From: Phycisphaerae bacterium
GTDB taxonomy: Bacteria > Planctomycetota > Phycisphaerae > Sedimentisphaerales > Anaerobacaceae
Assembly: GCA_028714255.1 (NCBI GenBank)
Contig: JAQTMR010000001.1
Location: 1 to 64,000, forward strand
Direction: 5' to 3'
Length of the DNA: 64,000 nucleotides
Under the pieces are notes generated by a model. It had not been told where the DNA came from. It did not search any database and saw nothing but the letters and a program-made list of their open reading frames with translations. Below are positions 34,326 to 44,218 of the stretch, one piece after another; within the stretch, counting starts at the first letter, position 1, and every line of letters starts with the position of its first letter. The position numbers and the translations under genes are program-made.

Positions 34326-34371
34326 ATTATCTGCCTTTCGTATCCCAGCCGGAATACGACGGAAATATCAA

Positions 34372-35238
34372 TTATTTGCTTTTGCCGTGGGCGTACTTGA
34401 AGAATTTCTTCCTCATCAGACGGGTATATGGCCCGGGCCTGCCGTCACCGACAGTCCTGCCGTCAATATCAACAACACCGATGACCTCGGCAGCAGTGCC
34501 GGTAAGGAAAAACTCATCGCAAATGTACAAATCGAATCTTGTCAGGTTTTTTTCAACAACCTTAAGCTTTGCTTCCGCTGCCAATCTGATAACGATACCG
34601 CGGGTTATTCCTCCCAAGGCACCTGCTTCGACCGGCGGCGTATAAATCAGCCCGTCTTTTACGATAAAAACATTGTCCCCTGTCGCCTCGGCAACGTATC
34701 CTTCGTGGTTATACATAATCGCCTCGGCCGCGCTTACATCCAGCGCTTCAATCTTGGCCAGTATATTATTGAGATAATTCAGGCTCTTGACCTGCGGCGG
34801 AATCGCCAAAGGATGATTGCGGACCGTCGTCGCGCTAATCACCTTCAGACCTTTCTCGTAAAGCTCTTCCGGATAAAGCTGTATGTTATCCGCTATGATA
34901 ATTATTCCGCCTGTCTCACAGGTAAAAGGATTCAGCCCCAGAGTACCCGGCCCGCGGGTGACAACGAGTCGAATATAACCGTCGATAACACCGTTGGCTT
35001 CGACCGTCTTTTCAACTGCCTTGATAAGCTTGTCCCTGTCCATCGGGATTTCAAGACGAATTGCCTTGGCCGATTCGTAAAGACGCTTGATATGCGCCTC
35101 CAGCTCGAATACCCGTTTGCTGTAAACACGAATGCCTTCGAATACCCCATCGCCATAAAGAAGGCCATGGTCAAAAACGCTTATCCTCGCATCCGCCTCA
35201 TCTACAAGCTTGTCATTAAGCCAAATCTTCAATGCCAT
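34372..35238 (-). CDS. ilvE: branched-chain amino-acid aminotransferase (class IV)
   Basis: A 288-residue PLP fold-type IV enzyme: ISVFDHGLLYGDGVFEGIRVYSKRVFELEAHIKRLYESAK, then the PLP-Lys region QVKSLNYLNNILAKIEA and AEATGDNVFIVKDGLIYTPP. GGITRGIVIRLA and CDEFFLTGTAAEVIGVVDIDGRTVGDG fit IlvE better than PabC or D-amino-acid transaminase. It converts branched-chain 2-oxoacids to Val/Leu/Ile, and the same 2-oxoacids could feed the ferredoxin oxidoreductase at 25379-28012 if that is a Vor-type enzyme. Confidence 0.9.
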   Translation of the reverse strand: MALKIWLNDKLVDEADARISVFDHGLLYGDGVFEGIRVYSKRVFELEAHIKRLYESAKAIRLEIPMDRDKLIKAVEKTVEANGVIDGYIRLVVTRGPGTLGLNPFTCETGGIIIIADNIQLYPEELYEKGLKVISATTVRNHPLAIPPQVKSLNYLNNILAKIEALDVSAAEAIMYNHEGYVAEATGDNVFIVKDGLIYTPPVEAGALGGITRGIVIRLAAEAKLKVVEKNLTRFDLYICDEFFLTGTAAEVIGVVDIDGRTVGDGRPGPYTRLMRKKFFKYAHGKSK

Positions 35239-35282
35239 AAATTTTCCCCTCTAATGGACGCCCGCTCAAGCATCTTGCGGGC

Positions 35283-35987
35283 CTATGCTCCCTGTTTTAT
35301 TTTGCCGTCCGCCAGTGTTATTATCCGCCCGGCCTTTTGGGCAATCCTTTCGTCATGCGTTACCATCACAATCGTCTGGCCGGCCTTATTTAATTTCTCA
35401 AAGACCTTTAGGATACCATTTCCCGTGGCAGAGTCAAGATTCCCCGTCGGCTCATCCGCCAAAAGTATCCTCGGCTCATTCATTAACGCCCTGCCGATAG
35501 CCGCTCTTTGCCTTTCCCCGCCCGACAACTGATAAGGCTTATGATTGGCCCTTTCGCTCAGGCCAAGCTCTCCAAGCAATTCTCTCGCCCGGCTCTTCGC
35601 CCATCTCCGGCTGCCAAGCCAGCCAAACACGCTTTTAGAGGCCATAGCCGGCAGGAAAACATTCTCTAATACGCTTAATTCGTCCAATAAATGATAAAAC
35701 TGAAAAACAAACCCTACCATTTTATTGCGAAATTTATTCAATTCACGCTGTCCCATCCGCCCTAAGTCCCGCCCCTCAAAGCTCACAACGCCCTTATCGG
35801 GCTTGTCCAAAGCTCCCAATATATGCAATAGTGTGCTCTTGCCGCTGCCTGAGGCCCCGACTATGGCGACAAACTCACCTTGTCTCACAGCCAAATCCAC
35901 CCCCGCGAGCACGTTAACCCTCGCCTCGCCCATCCGATAAGACCTGCAAAGGCCTTCTACCTTTAATATAAAATCGCTTTTGCTCAT
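35283..35987 (-). CDS. lolD: LolD-like ABC transporter ATP-binding protein
   Basis: A 234-residue ATPase of the MacB/LolD class: Walker A GASGSGKSTLLHILGALDKP (about 40-59), Q-loop VFQFYHLLDELSVLENV, signature YQLSGGERQRAAIGRALMNEPRILLADEPTGNLDSATG and H-loop VMVTHDERIA. It overlaps the upstream permease gene by 4 bases. With two FtsX-type permeases it forms a probable lipoprotein-releasing complex extracting lipoproteins from the inner membrane. Confidence 0.92.
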   Translation of the reverse strand: MSKSDFILKVEGLCRSYRMGEARVNVLAGVDLAVRQGEFVAIVGASGSGKSTLLHILGALDKPDKGVVSFEGRDLGRMGQRELNKFRNKMVGFVFQFYHLLDELSVLENVFLPAMASKSVFGWLGSRRWAKSRARELLGELGLSERANHKPYQLSGGERQRAAIGRALMNEPRILLADEPTGNLDSATGNGILKVFEKLNKAGQTIVMVTHDERIAQKAGRIITLADGKIKQGA

Positions 35988-37333
35988 AACTGGCTCACCT
36001 GCAATGTCTCTACAATTTCTAATTTCGCCGCCCGTCGGCTCGGAATAAACGCACCAACCAAACAGGCTGATATCGCCATGACTATTATTACTGTCAAAAC
36101 CTTCAAATCAATAGCGTTGGGAATATCGCCAATAGCATACATCGTCCTGTCCCACAACTGAAACCCAAAATGCTTAAACAGAAAATCCTCTATCCTGTTA
36201 ATTTTAAGTAAAAATAACCACCCCGCTAACGCCCCGGCGGCACTACCTAAAAGACCCATTAAAAAAGCAAAACACGAAAACAACTCGACGACATCCAGCC
36301 TCGAAACACCTATACTTTTTAATATGCCAATGTCTTTGCTCTTATGGGTAACTATCATATAAAAAACAACCAAAACAATAAACACCGTTGTAATCCCAAC
36401 AAGAGCAAACATAATCGCCAGCATTGTCTGCTCTTTTTCCATAGCCGCGATGAATGCCCGCCTGTAATCCTTCCAGCTTTGTACCGTAACCGTATTCAGT
36501 AATCCTGCCTGCTTTTCGCCTTTTTTATCTTCTACAAACTTCTTCCACATCACGGCGACTTTCCCGCACCCTTCCGCAAGCCCAACATTCGGTTTGAACT
36601 TTATATGGATTGCGCTGATTCTTTTGACGGCCCCGGCCATACCGCAAAGCAATTGCGTCTCTTCGAACGGCAGATAAATAAATGAACTATCGACCCCAGC
36701 TAATCCGCTGCGGGAAATGTCACTGAAGTAGAATGTTTTTGTATTCACCATCTCCGTCCCTGCTTTTGCCAAGGCGCCTTTCGATGTCAAAGGAAAACAA
36801 CTCACCACAAGAGCTGCTTCAACGGAACCGGCTTCATAATTATACCTGCCCCTCTGGTCACGCGCCAGCCATTTGTCTATCCCTACCACGAAGCCGGGGA
36901 TATTCGGGTCGTACGCAGGCTTAAATGCATCGGGCACATCGTTCTTATTATAATACAGCGTCTCGCCAAAACCGGTAACCTTGCTGTGTTCGACCGGCTC
37001 AATACCCATCATTTCCACGCCAACACTTTCCTCCGAGTTACGGCCCCTCACCAGCGCATAGCTCTTTACTACAGGCGACACACCCTCAATAAAATCAGAG
37101 TCATCGAGTCTATTTATAAAATCTTCGTAATATGGAAAACCAACCAGCGATTCGGTCCCAACTACACAATCCCCTGTCCACTTATGGTTGTTGTCCTTAA
37201 AACCCCGCACCAGGCCCGTCATTATGGTCATCACCACGACCACTATAAACACGCAAAGCGCAACCGCCAAAAACGCCAAATAACTGACGCGTCTCCTGAA
37301 CAGATATCGAAATGACAAAATAATCTTATACAT
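35984..37333 (-). CDS. LolC/LolE-like ABC permease (FtsX family)
   Basis: A 449-residue permease: an N-terminal helix (about 18-40), a large periplasmic MacB-like domain, and three C-terminal helices with KSKDIGILKSIGVSRLDVVELF, the coupling-helix region typical of LolC/E, ending AAKLEIVETLQVSQL. The periplasmic region (LVRGRNSEESVGVEMMGIEPVEHSKVTGF) matches the lipoprotein-release class. The second, larger permease lies 12 bases upstream. Confidence 0.87.
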   Translation of the reverse strand: MYKIILSFRYLFRRRVSYLAFLAVALCVFIVVVVMTIMTGLVRGFKDNNHKWTGDCVVGTESLVGFPYYEDFINRLDDSDFIEGVSPVVKSYALVRGRNSEESVGVEMMGIEPVEHSKVTGFGETLYYNKNDVPDAFKPAYDPNIPGFVVGIDKWLARDQRGRYNYEAGSVEAALVVSCFPLTSKGALAKAGTEMVNTKTFYFSDISRSGLAGVDSSFIYLPFEETQLLCGMAGAVKRISAIHIKFKPNVGLAEGCGKVAVMWKKFVEDKKGEKQAGLLNTVTVQSWKDYRRAFIAAMEKEQTMLAIMFALVGITTVFIVLVVFYMIVTHKSKDIGILKSIGVSRLDVVELFSCFAFLMGLLGSAAGALAGWLFLLKINRIEDFLFKHFGFQLWDRTMYAIGDIPNAIDLKVLTVIIVMAISACLVGAFIPSRRAAKLEIVETLQVSQL

Positions 37334-37345
37334 TATTAAAACTAC

Positions 37346-38962
37346 TTATTCATATCTAAGGACATTAACCGGCCTGGTCCTTACCGCGATAATCGCAGGG
37401 ATTAGCGACCCGACAGTCGCCGCGATAATCGCCGACAAAGCTATAAGCATCGCCGAACTCCAGTCAACCTCGTTAGGGATACTGCTGAACATATATACGC
37501 TGCTCTTCCAGAGCTTCAACCCGAAGATTATCCTTATCCACCCTTCGATAACATTTATATTTCTCGTTACAATATCCGCGAGCACCATACCCGCCGCCGA
37601 ACCAATCACCCCGACACAAACGCCGAACCCTATAAAAATCAACGCCACCGAACCGTTCGTCGCCCCGCAGCTTTTTATTATTGCAATGTCTTTCTGTTTG
37701 GTCTCGACTATCATATAAAATATGCAGAAAATCAGCAGAACTGCGCTCAAACTTACTACGCCGAATATCAACAATAAAATCCCCATCTGTTTTCGAAACT
37801 CAGCCACATATTCGCTTTGCATCTGTTTGGCTGTAACAATCGCCGTCCTGCTTATAAGATACTGCTCCCAGCCAAGCTGCTCAGCGGCAAAACTCTCCCA
37901 CACTCCGCGAACCTGCGCAAGTGCGGCCTCAGAATCGGTCCCATCTTTTAGCTTGATTTGAATCTGGCCGGCAACTCCTTCGTTCTGCCCCGGATACAAA
38001 ATCTTTTGAAGTTCTTCGATAGGCAAATACACTAATCCCTTGTCAAGATGATAAACGCCCGTGAAAACAACATCCGCAATTGTAAATTTTATCGTCTTTC
38101 TCCTGACTTCCGCAGTCCCATCTTCATCTTGCCCCTTTACCACAGCGCCAGTAGTAAGAACCGCATCCTGACCAATTATTTCTCTAACCGCGTCAAAATC
38201 ATATTCATCGGTATTTTCGTTAGGCTCTGCCACCACGCCTATCCCGACGAATCCGAATGCTGACCGTTCGTTCGGAACCGGGTACTCGTTTCCTGATACC
38301 CGTTCAGCTTTCGAGAATCGACTATCAAGATTCGAGACTCCCCAAATCTCCACCCCGCGGACATCGCCTTTGCCCAGATGCAGCAGCCCTTCAGTCGAGA
38401 GTTTCGCCGACGCCGATTGCACTATACTTCTCTGCTCTAAACGCCGGATAAGTTCTTCGTATTTTGAGAATTTTATCGGCGGCTCAAGAACTATATCCCC
38501 CATCGTTTTAACCGCACTTTGCTCGAACGCATTGATAAAGCCGCCGAACAAGCTGGCAACGACCATCAGCAGCGCCGACGACAGAGCAACAGCCGCTATG
38601 CTCAAAAACACGATTCTTTTCTTATGCAGATACCGCAGCCAGAGAAACATGCTTATAAATGAACAACTGGTATCTATCTTGGGGCCCTTGTCAGTTCTAT
38701 AGATATAGTAGGACACCAATCCAACCAAGAGCAACGCCGGGTGCCCACGACTGTGCGAACCAAGTAATTCAAACAGGACTATATTGAAGAACCAAAAGAC
38801 AGAAACAAAAAAAATACTCCAAAATTTGGAAAGCGGTCTGCTTGATATGAGATAGCGAATAATAAATACGGGAAGCAGACCAATGAACCAAGTCAGGAAT
38901 AGTGAGAATATCAATGATGGTATAAGTAAATATAAGGGTTGCAACCAAAATTCTTCCATCAA
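37346..38962 (-). CDS. LolC/LolE-like ABC permease with extra N-terminal membrane region
   Basis: A 538-residue permease. Residues 1 to about 100 form four hydrophobic helices (LYLLIPSLIFSLFLTWFIGLL and on) absent from the usual family. Then comes the FtsX-like core: FLSIAAVALSSALLMVVASLFGGFI, a periplasmic domain, and KQKDIAIIKSCGATNGSVALIFIGFG with the C-terminal IIAVRTRPVNVLRYE. It pairs with the shorter permease and LolD, giving a heteromeric transporter. The added segment may be an interaction or regulatory module. Confidence 0.85.
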   Translation of the reverse strand: MMEEFWLQPLYLLIPSLIFSLFLTWFIGLLPVFIIRYLISSRPLSKFWSIFFVSVFWFFNIVLFELLGSHSRGHPALLLVGLVSYYIYRTDKGPKIDTSCSFISMFLWLRYLHKKRIVFLSIAAVALSSALLMVVASLFGGFINAFEQSAVKTMGDIVLEPPIKFSKYEELIRRLEQRSIVQSASAKLSTEGLLHLGKGDVRGVEIWGVSNLDSRFSKAERVSGNEYPVPNERSAFGFVGIGVVAEPNENTDEYDFDAVREIIGQDAVLTTGAVVKGQDEDGTAEVRRKTIKFTIADVVFTGVYHLDKGLVYLPIEELQKILYPGQNEGVAGQIQIKLKDGTDSEAALAQVRGVWESFAAEQLGWEQYLISRTAIVTAKQMQSEYVAEFRKQMGILLLIFGVVSLSAVLLIFCIFYMIVETKQKDIAIIKSCGATNGSVALIFIGFGVCVGVIGSAAGMVLADIVTRNINVIEGWIRIIFGLKLWKSSVYMFSSIPNEVDWSSAMLIALSAIIAATVGSLIPAIIAVRTRPVNVLRYE

Positions 38963-39020
38963 AAATCCTTTTGTTATCTATCTTTTCAACGCTTTTTCTA
39001 AAAAGTTGCTTTTTTCATTT

Positions 39021-39096
39021 GTCATTCCCGCAAAAGCGGGAATCCAGATTATTTATATAAGCTACTGGATACCTGCTTTCGCAGGTATGACAAGTC
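39021..39096 (+). repeat. palindromic dispersed repeat, copy B
   Basis: A 76-base element nearly identical at both ends to 7380-7454: GTCATTCCCGCAAAAGCGGG at the left and CTGGATACCTGCTTTCGCAG at the right, with a diverged AT-rich centre. It lies in the 260-base gap between lysS and the long permease, where no gene is supported. Confidence 0.8.
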
Positions 39097-39222
39097 AAAT
39101 CCGTCTGACCTTATATTGCAACAAGGTTTTATACTAACCGTAGCCGATAAAAGTCGCGCAACCGCAACCGTTTAACGCAACCTCTCAACCTTCTTTCCCT
39201 CCGCGTCATTGTGTCACTATGG

Positions 39223-40683
39223 TTATTTCTCAGACGGCCTCAAAAGAGGGAATAATACCACGTCGCGAATAGTCGCAGCGCCGGTTAGAACCATCACCAA
39301 TCTGTCAATGCCGATACCCAGTCCCCCTGCCGGCGGCATACCGTATTTCAACGCCGTCACAAAATCGTGGTCCATCATCGCCATCGTTTCTTTTTGTCCC
39401 CGAAGCTGCTGGCGGAAATTCTCCTCCTGCACCGCCGGGTCGTTCAGCTCCGTATAGGCGTTCGCCAGTTCCATCGCCCCTATATAAAGTTCGAATCGTT
39501 CCGCAATCTCGGGGTTATCCTTTTTTCGCTTCGTTAAGGGACACAACGCCGCAGGATAATCAATTACAAACGTCGGATTGATTAAATTCTCCTCAACCGT
39601 CTGCTCGAAAACCTCGTTGATTACCACCGCGTCGTCCATATTCTTATGTTCAATTTTCAGCGACTCGGCCTTTTTGCGAATACTTCCAATATCCCCTATA
39701 TCGCAGCCTGCGTATTCCTTCAAAAGCTCCGCGTATTTCGCCCGCTTCCATGGCCGTGCAAAATCAATGCTTTTTTCACCGAACTGCGTCTTGCCGTCCT
39801 GACAATATTTTTCCACCAGAAGACAAATCATCTCTTCCGTCAAATCCATCATAACATTGTAATCAGCGTAGGCCTGATACAATTCGAGCATCGTAAATTC
39901 AGGGTTATGCCGTGTGCTAAGCCCCTCGTTGCGGAAGTTGCGGTTTATCTCAAAGACCTTTTCCATTCCGCCGACAAGCAGCCGCTTCAAAAACAGCTCC
40001 GGCGCAATCCTCAAAAACAAATCCATATCCAGCGTATTATGATGCGTTATAAACGGCTTGGCCGCTGCTCCGCCTGCTATCGTTTGCATCATCGGAGTCT
40101 CAACTTCCATAAATCCCCGACCAGCCAAATACTCACGCACTGTCTGTACAATCACACTTCGCTTCCTGAATAATTCCATCACCTCAGGATTGGCCCACAA
40201 ATCCACGTATCTCTGCCGATACCGCAAGTCAATATCCGACAAACCATGAAATTTCTCCGGCGGCGGCAAAAGTGATTTGCTCAATAACGTTATGCCGTCA
40301 ACCCATATAGTAATCTCCCCCGTTTTGGTCTTTCCTAATTGCCCCTCAGCGCCGATTATATCGCCAAGCTCGAACAACTTGACGAGCGGCCAGTTATCTC
40401 CCAGCAGCTTTTTGCTCAAACCAACCTGGATGGTACCGCTCCAGTCGCGAAGAGTCATAAAAATAAGCTTACCAATATCTCTCAGCAGAACAATTCTGCC
40501 GGCACATTTGGCCCGCTGACTTTCATCGCCGTCTTTAAACCTTCCTTTAATATCGCCGGCTTGCTCTGCGCCCTCATATTTGCCGCCATAAGGGTCTATT
40601 CCCATCTCCCTGATGCGAGACAACTTCTCCTGCCTCTGCCGTTCGAATTGGCTTATTTCCGTTGCCAAATACTCATACCTCAC
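39223..40683 (-). CDS. lysS: lysyl-tRNA synthetase, class II
   Basis: An approximately 486-residue class IIb synthetase. After an OB-fold anticodon domain (AKCAGRIVLLRDIGKLIFMTLRDWSGTIQV), the catalytic domain shows motif 1 (RQRYVDLWANPEVMELFRKRSVIVQTVREYLAGRGFMEVETPMMQ), motif 2 (FEINRNFRNEGLSTRHNPEFTMLE) and motif 3 (GMPPAGGLGIGIDRLVMVLTG). The open frame begins with GTG at 40683; TTG at 40668 (MATEISQ) with GAGG nearby is an alternative start. It is downstream of the S41 protease gene on the same strand. Confidence 0.96.
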   Translation of the reverse strand: MRYEYLATEISQFERQRQEKLSRIREMGIDPYGGKYEGAEQAGDIKGRFKDGDESQRAKCAGRIVLLRDIGKLIFMTLRDWSGTIQVGLSKKLLGDNWPLVKLFELGDIIGAEGQLGKTKTGEITIWVDGITLLSKSLLPPPEKFHGLSDIDLRYRQRYVDLWANPEVMELFRKRSVIVQTVREYLAGRGFMEVETPMMQTIAGGAAAKPFITHHNTLDMDLFLRIAPELFLKRLLVGGMEKVFEINRNFRNEGLSTRHNPEFTMLELYQAYADYNVMMDLTEEMICLLVEKYCQDGKTQFGEKSIDFARPWKRAKYAELLKEYAGCDIGDIGSIRKKAESLKIEHKNMDDAVVINEVFEQTVEENLINPTFVIDYPAALCPLTKRKKDNPEIAERFELYIGAMELANAYTELNDPAVQEENFRQQLRGQKETMAMMDHDFVTALKYGMPPAGGLGIGIDRLVMVLTGAATIRDVVLFPLLRPSEK

Positions 40684-40712
40684 AATCTATTATAGAATAA
40701 CTTACGCCGGTT

Positions 40713-43001
40713 TTAGTTTTCAGAATGGGCCTGAATCATTTTACTCTTAATAACCAAAACGCCAATCGCCAATTGAGGGTCGGCAGACAAGCTTTCTGCG
40801 GCTATATGCTTATTCAGAGGTGCCGCCTCTTCGTTATGACCGGCTTTGGCCAATACATCATTGTCCCTCTGAACATCGAACATCTTTTTAAGTTCATCAC
40901 TTCTTAATTTCACCTCAACGTTAGGCCCGACTCCCCAATCCTCCTCGCCGCCTTTTTTCTCAGGGTCCCTGCTTTTTACCCTTTGGCCCGAAGGCAAATA
41001 ATAATATGCCATCGTATATTTTAATTGTGCGCCTCCACGGGGATAAGAGATTATACCCTGCACACTTCCTTTCCCGTGCGTCCTTTCGCCTACTAAAATC
41101 GCACGGTTATGAAGCGGGTCAGCCAGAGCCCCGGCCACAATTTCTGAAGCGCTCGCAGAGTAACTGTTTATCAGTATAACTAACGGATAATTCGGATGAG
41201 TACCTTCCTTGTGTGCCCATGCGTATGTCGATGACACCCATGACCTCGGCCGAGTTATCACTATCGGGCCCTCTTCAAGAAAATCATCAGCCATCTCAAT
41301 CGCCGAACTTAAAAGCCCGCCGCTATTGAATCGCAAATCCAAAATCAAGCCCTTCAAACCTTCCGCCTCAAGCTTATCGAGAACTTCTTCAAGGTCAGGC
41401 ACCGTCTTCTCCGTAAAACTGGTTATGCGGATATAACCGATTTTCTTTTCGTTATCAATCATATACAGCCATTGGCCTGCCGCGGTCCTTTGCCAGCCAC
41501 GAATCGTCGGAACGATTATCTTGGCTCGGGTTATGGTAATGTCCCTTGCCTTGTCCTCGCCAGGCCGATTTATCAGCAATTTCACTTCTGTCCCAGCCGG
41601 GCCGGTAATATTCTTAACCGCACACGAAAGACTCATATCCTTCGTCTCAAGGTCATTTACTTTTTCTATTACATCATCCGCATCGAGGCCGGAGTTATAT
41701 GCAGGAGTGCCGGGCAAAAGGCTCACAACCGTCAACAGCCCTTTTTCTCTGGAAATTTCTATCCCGATACCAGTGAATTCATTGGTCATCATCTTTTCAA
41801 AATCATCCACCTGCTTGGGCCAAACCATAATCGTATAAGGGTCAAGGACGGCCAACGAAGCTTCTGCAAACTGTGCAACCAAAACATGGTCAGATAATTC
41901 CACAGTTGTTGTGTTCAGCGCAAGAACCTCTTCAAAAATTTCTATAAACTTGTCTCTGTTCACTTCCATCGGCGACTGACTGACTTCATCCGAAATAGCC
42001 GCCAAACCGCTCAACCACGCTGAAAGTTTCTCCTGGCTCGTAATACCTCCTCCAATCGAAATAGAGGAATCAGATAAACTCATCACCTCAGCCAACAGCT
42101 TGCAGCGTTTGACAGCTTTAATCGCCATCTGGCGATAATCAATAATGCTGCTGACGTAATTGAATTTCAGCGCATCCATCGCCCGCACAAACATCTCTTT
42201 CTTTATCCCCTCATAACGTTCCTCCCGGCTCTCGCATGGACTGTCCTGAAAAGACGCCGCAATCTCAGCCTTCTCGATAAGCTGATCGGCATGGTCTGAA
42301 TACGTCTCATTCTCTTCATCAATCACCTGCAGCCAGCTATAACATATCGCGTATGCGTCAATCCATTTGCCTTTCGACTCCAGCGCGCCGGCTTTATCTA
42401 TAGCTCTTTGAAAAGTCTGCTGTGTGAACGGCTCAGATAACAACTCTGCCTTCTGTTCTTCATCCGCAAATTCACCTACCTTGGCAATAGCCGACAGTGC
42501 CTTTGAAATATCATTTACGTCACTCACATCCTTTGCTTCGTCCACCTTATCGGTTTCTGCCGCGACCTTAAGCTTCTCCAGTTCTGCCAACCTCTCCGCA
42601 TATGTCGCCTCGCGGGCCAACCGGCGACGTTCGCTTATATCCTTGTATTCCTGCACTATCTCCACTAATTGGTCCAGTTGAGTCTTGACTTCAGCTTGAG
42701 CATCTAACATCGAGTATCGAGCGTTAAGTAACACTTCGCCCGCAGCGTCGAATTTGCCATGGGCAATCAGCTCACAAGCTGTTTTAACAATGTTGGAGTC
42801 GTTTATCTCAGCTCTGGGAATCTCAAGGTAATTAGGTTCTACCAACTCGGCTTTGGGGACTTCAACAACGCCGGGTTTTGTTGTTTCAGCTTCTGGTGTT
42901 TCAATCATGCCCAAATCGGAACCGGGTTGTCCCCCGGATTGACAACCGCTCAACCCAATCATTATTAACCAGAGCAGCAAAATCGAATATCTGTTTTTCA
43001 T
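40713..43001 (-). CDS. S41-family C-terminal processing peptidase, lipoprotein
   Basis: A 762-residue protein with a clear lipoprotein signal (LIMIGLSGC at residues 12-20). A long N-terminal helical region (about 60-330, with a coiled-coil-like stretch RRRLAREATYAERLAELEKLK) precedes a PDZ domain (GIGIEISREKGLLTVVSLLPGTPAYNSGLDADDVIEKVND) and the S41 catalytic core (LILDLRFNSGGLLSSAIEMADDFL, then NSYSASASEIVAGAL with the nucleophile Ser, and ERTHGKGSVQ with the Lys). It is a tail-specific protease tethered to a membrane facing the periplasm. No good ribosome site is seen before ATG. Confidence 0.88.
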   Translation of the reverse strand: MKNRYSILLLWLIMIGLSGCQSGGQPGSDLGMIETPEAETTKPGVVEVPKAELVEPNYLEIPRAEINDSNIVKTACELIAHGKFDAAGEVLLNARYSMLDAQAEVKTQLDQLVEIVQEYKDISERRRLAREATYAERLAELEKLKVAAETDKVDEAKDVSDVNDISKALSAIAKVGEFADEEQKAELLSEPFTQQTFQRAIDKAGALESKGKWIDAYAICYSWLQVIDEENETYSDHADQLIEKAEIAASFQDSPCESREERYEGIKKEMFVRAMDALKFNYVSSIIDYRQMAIKAVKRCKLLAEVMSLSDSSISIGGGITSQEKLSAWLSGLAAISDEVSQSPMEVNRDKFIEIFEEVLALNTTTVELSDHVLVAQFAEASLAVLDPYTIMVWPKQVDDFEKMMTNEFTGIGIEISREKGLLTVVSLLPGTPAYNSGLDADDVIEKVNDLETKDMSLSCAVKNITGPAGTEVKLLINRPGEDKARDITITRAKIIVPTIRGWQRTAAGQWLYMIDNEKKIGYIRITSFTEKTVPDLEEVLDKLEAEGLKGLILDLRFNSGGLLSSAIEMADDFLEEGPIVITRPRSWVSSTYAWAHKEGTHPNYPLVILINSYSASASEIVAGALADPLHNRAILVGERTHGKGSVQGIISYPRGGAQLKYTMAYYYLPSGQRVKSRDPEKKGGEEDWGVGPNVEVKLRSDELKKMFDVQRDNDVLAKAGHNEEAAPLNKHIAAESLSADPQLAIGVLVIKSKMIQAHSEN

Positions 43002-43080
43002 TCGTTAATCTCGCATTGAATCGTTTTACAACTGCCCACCCCTGCGTCGCCTGACACAAGCCGGTGCAGCCGGTGATTTT

Positions 43081-43154
43081 GAGGCCCGCCACGGCTGTGT
43101 TAAACGTAATGCGTCAGATAAGACGCAACCGTTAAGCCAGACGATACGGGCCTC
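43081..43154 (-). other. 74-base near-perfect compound hairpin upstream of the S41 protease gene
   Basis: GAGGCCCG (43081-43088) pairs with CGGGCCTC (43147-43154). Inside are GGCT/AGCC, TTAACG paired with CGTTTAA through a one-base bulge, and TGCGTC/GACGCA around a six-base loop. No T-run follows on either strand, so it is not a classical terminator. It lies between fba and the S41 gene on the minus strand and could be a leader, processing site or intergenic palindrome. Confidence 0.5.
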
Positions 43155-43180
43155 GCAATCGTAACTATTTAACTCAGCTT

Positions 43181-44125
43181 TCAGCTGCACTCCGCCGCCT
43201 TACCGGCACAACCCAAAACATGCAGCTTGTGCTTGACCATCTGCTTTATTGCTTCCCTGCCCGGTCCGAGGTATTTACGCGGGTCAAACTCGGCCGGCTT
43301 CTCCGCAAAAACCTGCCTTATTTTCGCCGTCAGTGCCATTCGCAAATCCGTATCGATATTGACCTTGCAAATCGCCATCTTCACTGCTTCGCTTATTGCG
43401 TCCTCGGGAACACCCATTGCATCCGGCATCTTCCCGCCGTACTTATTGATAAGGTCTTTGAACTCCTTTAAAACACTGCTCGAACCGTGCATAACCAGGG
43501 GGAATCCGGGCAATTTGTCTTGTATCGCCTGTATCACGTCCATTGCAAGCTTCGGTGCGGTCTTGAACTTATAAGCGCCATGGCTGGTACCTACGGCGAC
43601 CGCCAGTGAATCAACACCTGTTTTCCCGACAAACTCGACGACCTGGTCGGGGTCGGTCAGGTGCTTCATAACATCCTCTACGCCGACAACGTGTTCTTCG
43701 ATACCGCCCAGTTGGCCGAGTTCGGCCTCAACTACAACATTATGCTTATGCGCATATTCTACTACCTCTTTTGTGAGCTTAATGTTCTCCTTGAACGGCA
43801 GTTTCGAAGCATCTATCATAACCGACGTAAAGCCGTCATCTACGAATTGCTTACAGGTCTCAAAATCGTCGCCGTGGTCCAGGTGTATCGCAATCGGAAT
43901 ATCGGGATTCTCTTCGACACAAACATTTATGATTCCCTTCAAATAGCTGTTCTTCGCATAATCCCTTGCACCCTTGGATATCTGCAGGATAAGCGGCGCC
44001 TTCTCCTCGGCTACTGCCTCAATAATACCCTGTGTGATTTCCATATTGTTAACATTGAACGCTCCGACCGCATATCCTCCTTTATAAGCCATCTCAAACA
44101 TCTTTTTGGTATCAACCAATGCCAT
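43181..44125 (-). CDS. fba: fructose-bisphosphate aldolase, class II
   Basis: A 314-residue zinc aldolase. PIAIHLDHGDDFETCKQFVDDGFTSVMIDAS includes the metal His and the catalytic Asp (LDHGDD). VEAELGQLGGIEEH, GTSHGAYKF and PLVMHGSSSV supply further metal and phosphate ligands, and KVNIDTDLRMALTAKIR the substrate-binding segment. It performs the glycolytic/gluconeogenic aldol step and also serves downstream of the HPS/PHI module. A strong AAGGAG site precedes ATG. Confidence 0.95.
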   Translation of the reverse strand: MALVDTKKMFEMAYKGGYAVGAFNVNNMEITQGIIEAVAEEKAPLILQISKGARDYAKNSYLKGIINVCVEENPDIPIAIHLDHGDDFETCKQFVDDGFTSVMIDASKLPFKENIKLTKEVVEYAHKHNVVVEAELGQLGGIEEHVVGVEDVMKHLTDPDQVVEFVGKTGVDSLAVAVGTSHGAYKFKTAPKLAMDVIQAIQDKLPGFPLVMHGSSSVLKEFKDLINKYGGKMPDAMGVPEDAISEAVKMAICKVNIDTDLRMALTAKIRQVFAEKPAEFDPRKYLGPGREAIKQMVKHKLHVLGCAGKAAECS

Positions 44126-44218
44126 AACCTTTCTCCTTATCTAACGAAACCCAAAATATAAAAACCAAAGAGCCAGGCCACAAACCAAAGCTCTAAAAAC
44201 TTCATACGTTTCTCTCTT

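Noticed and set aside
33292-35532. Very long plus-strand open frame (746 codons)
   Set aside because: It is antisense to two clearly recognisable minus-strand genes (polyprenyl diphosphate synthase and class IV aminotransferase), starts in repeat DNA, and its translation is Ser/Pro/Arg-rich without domains.
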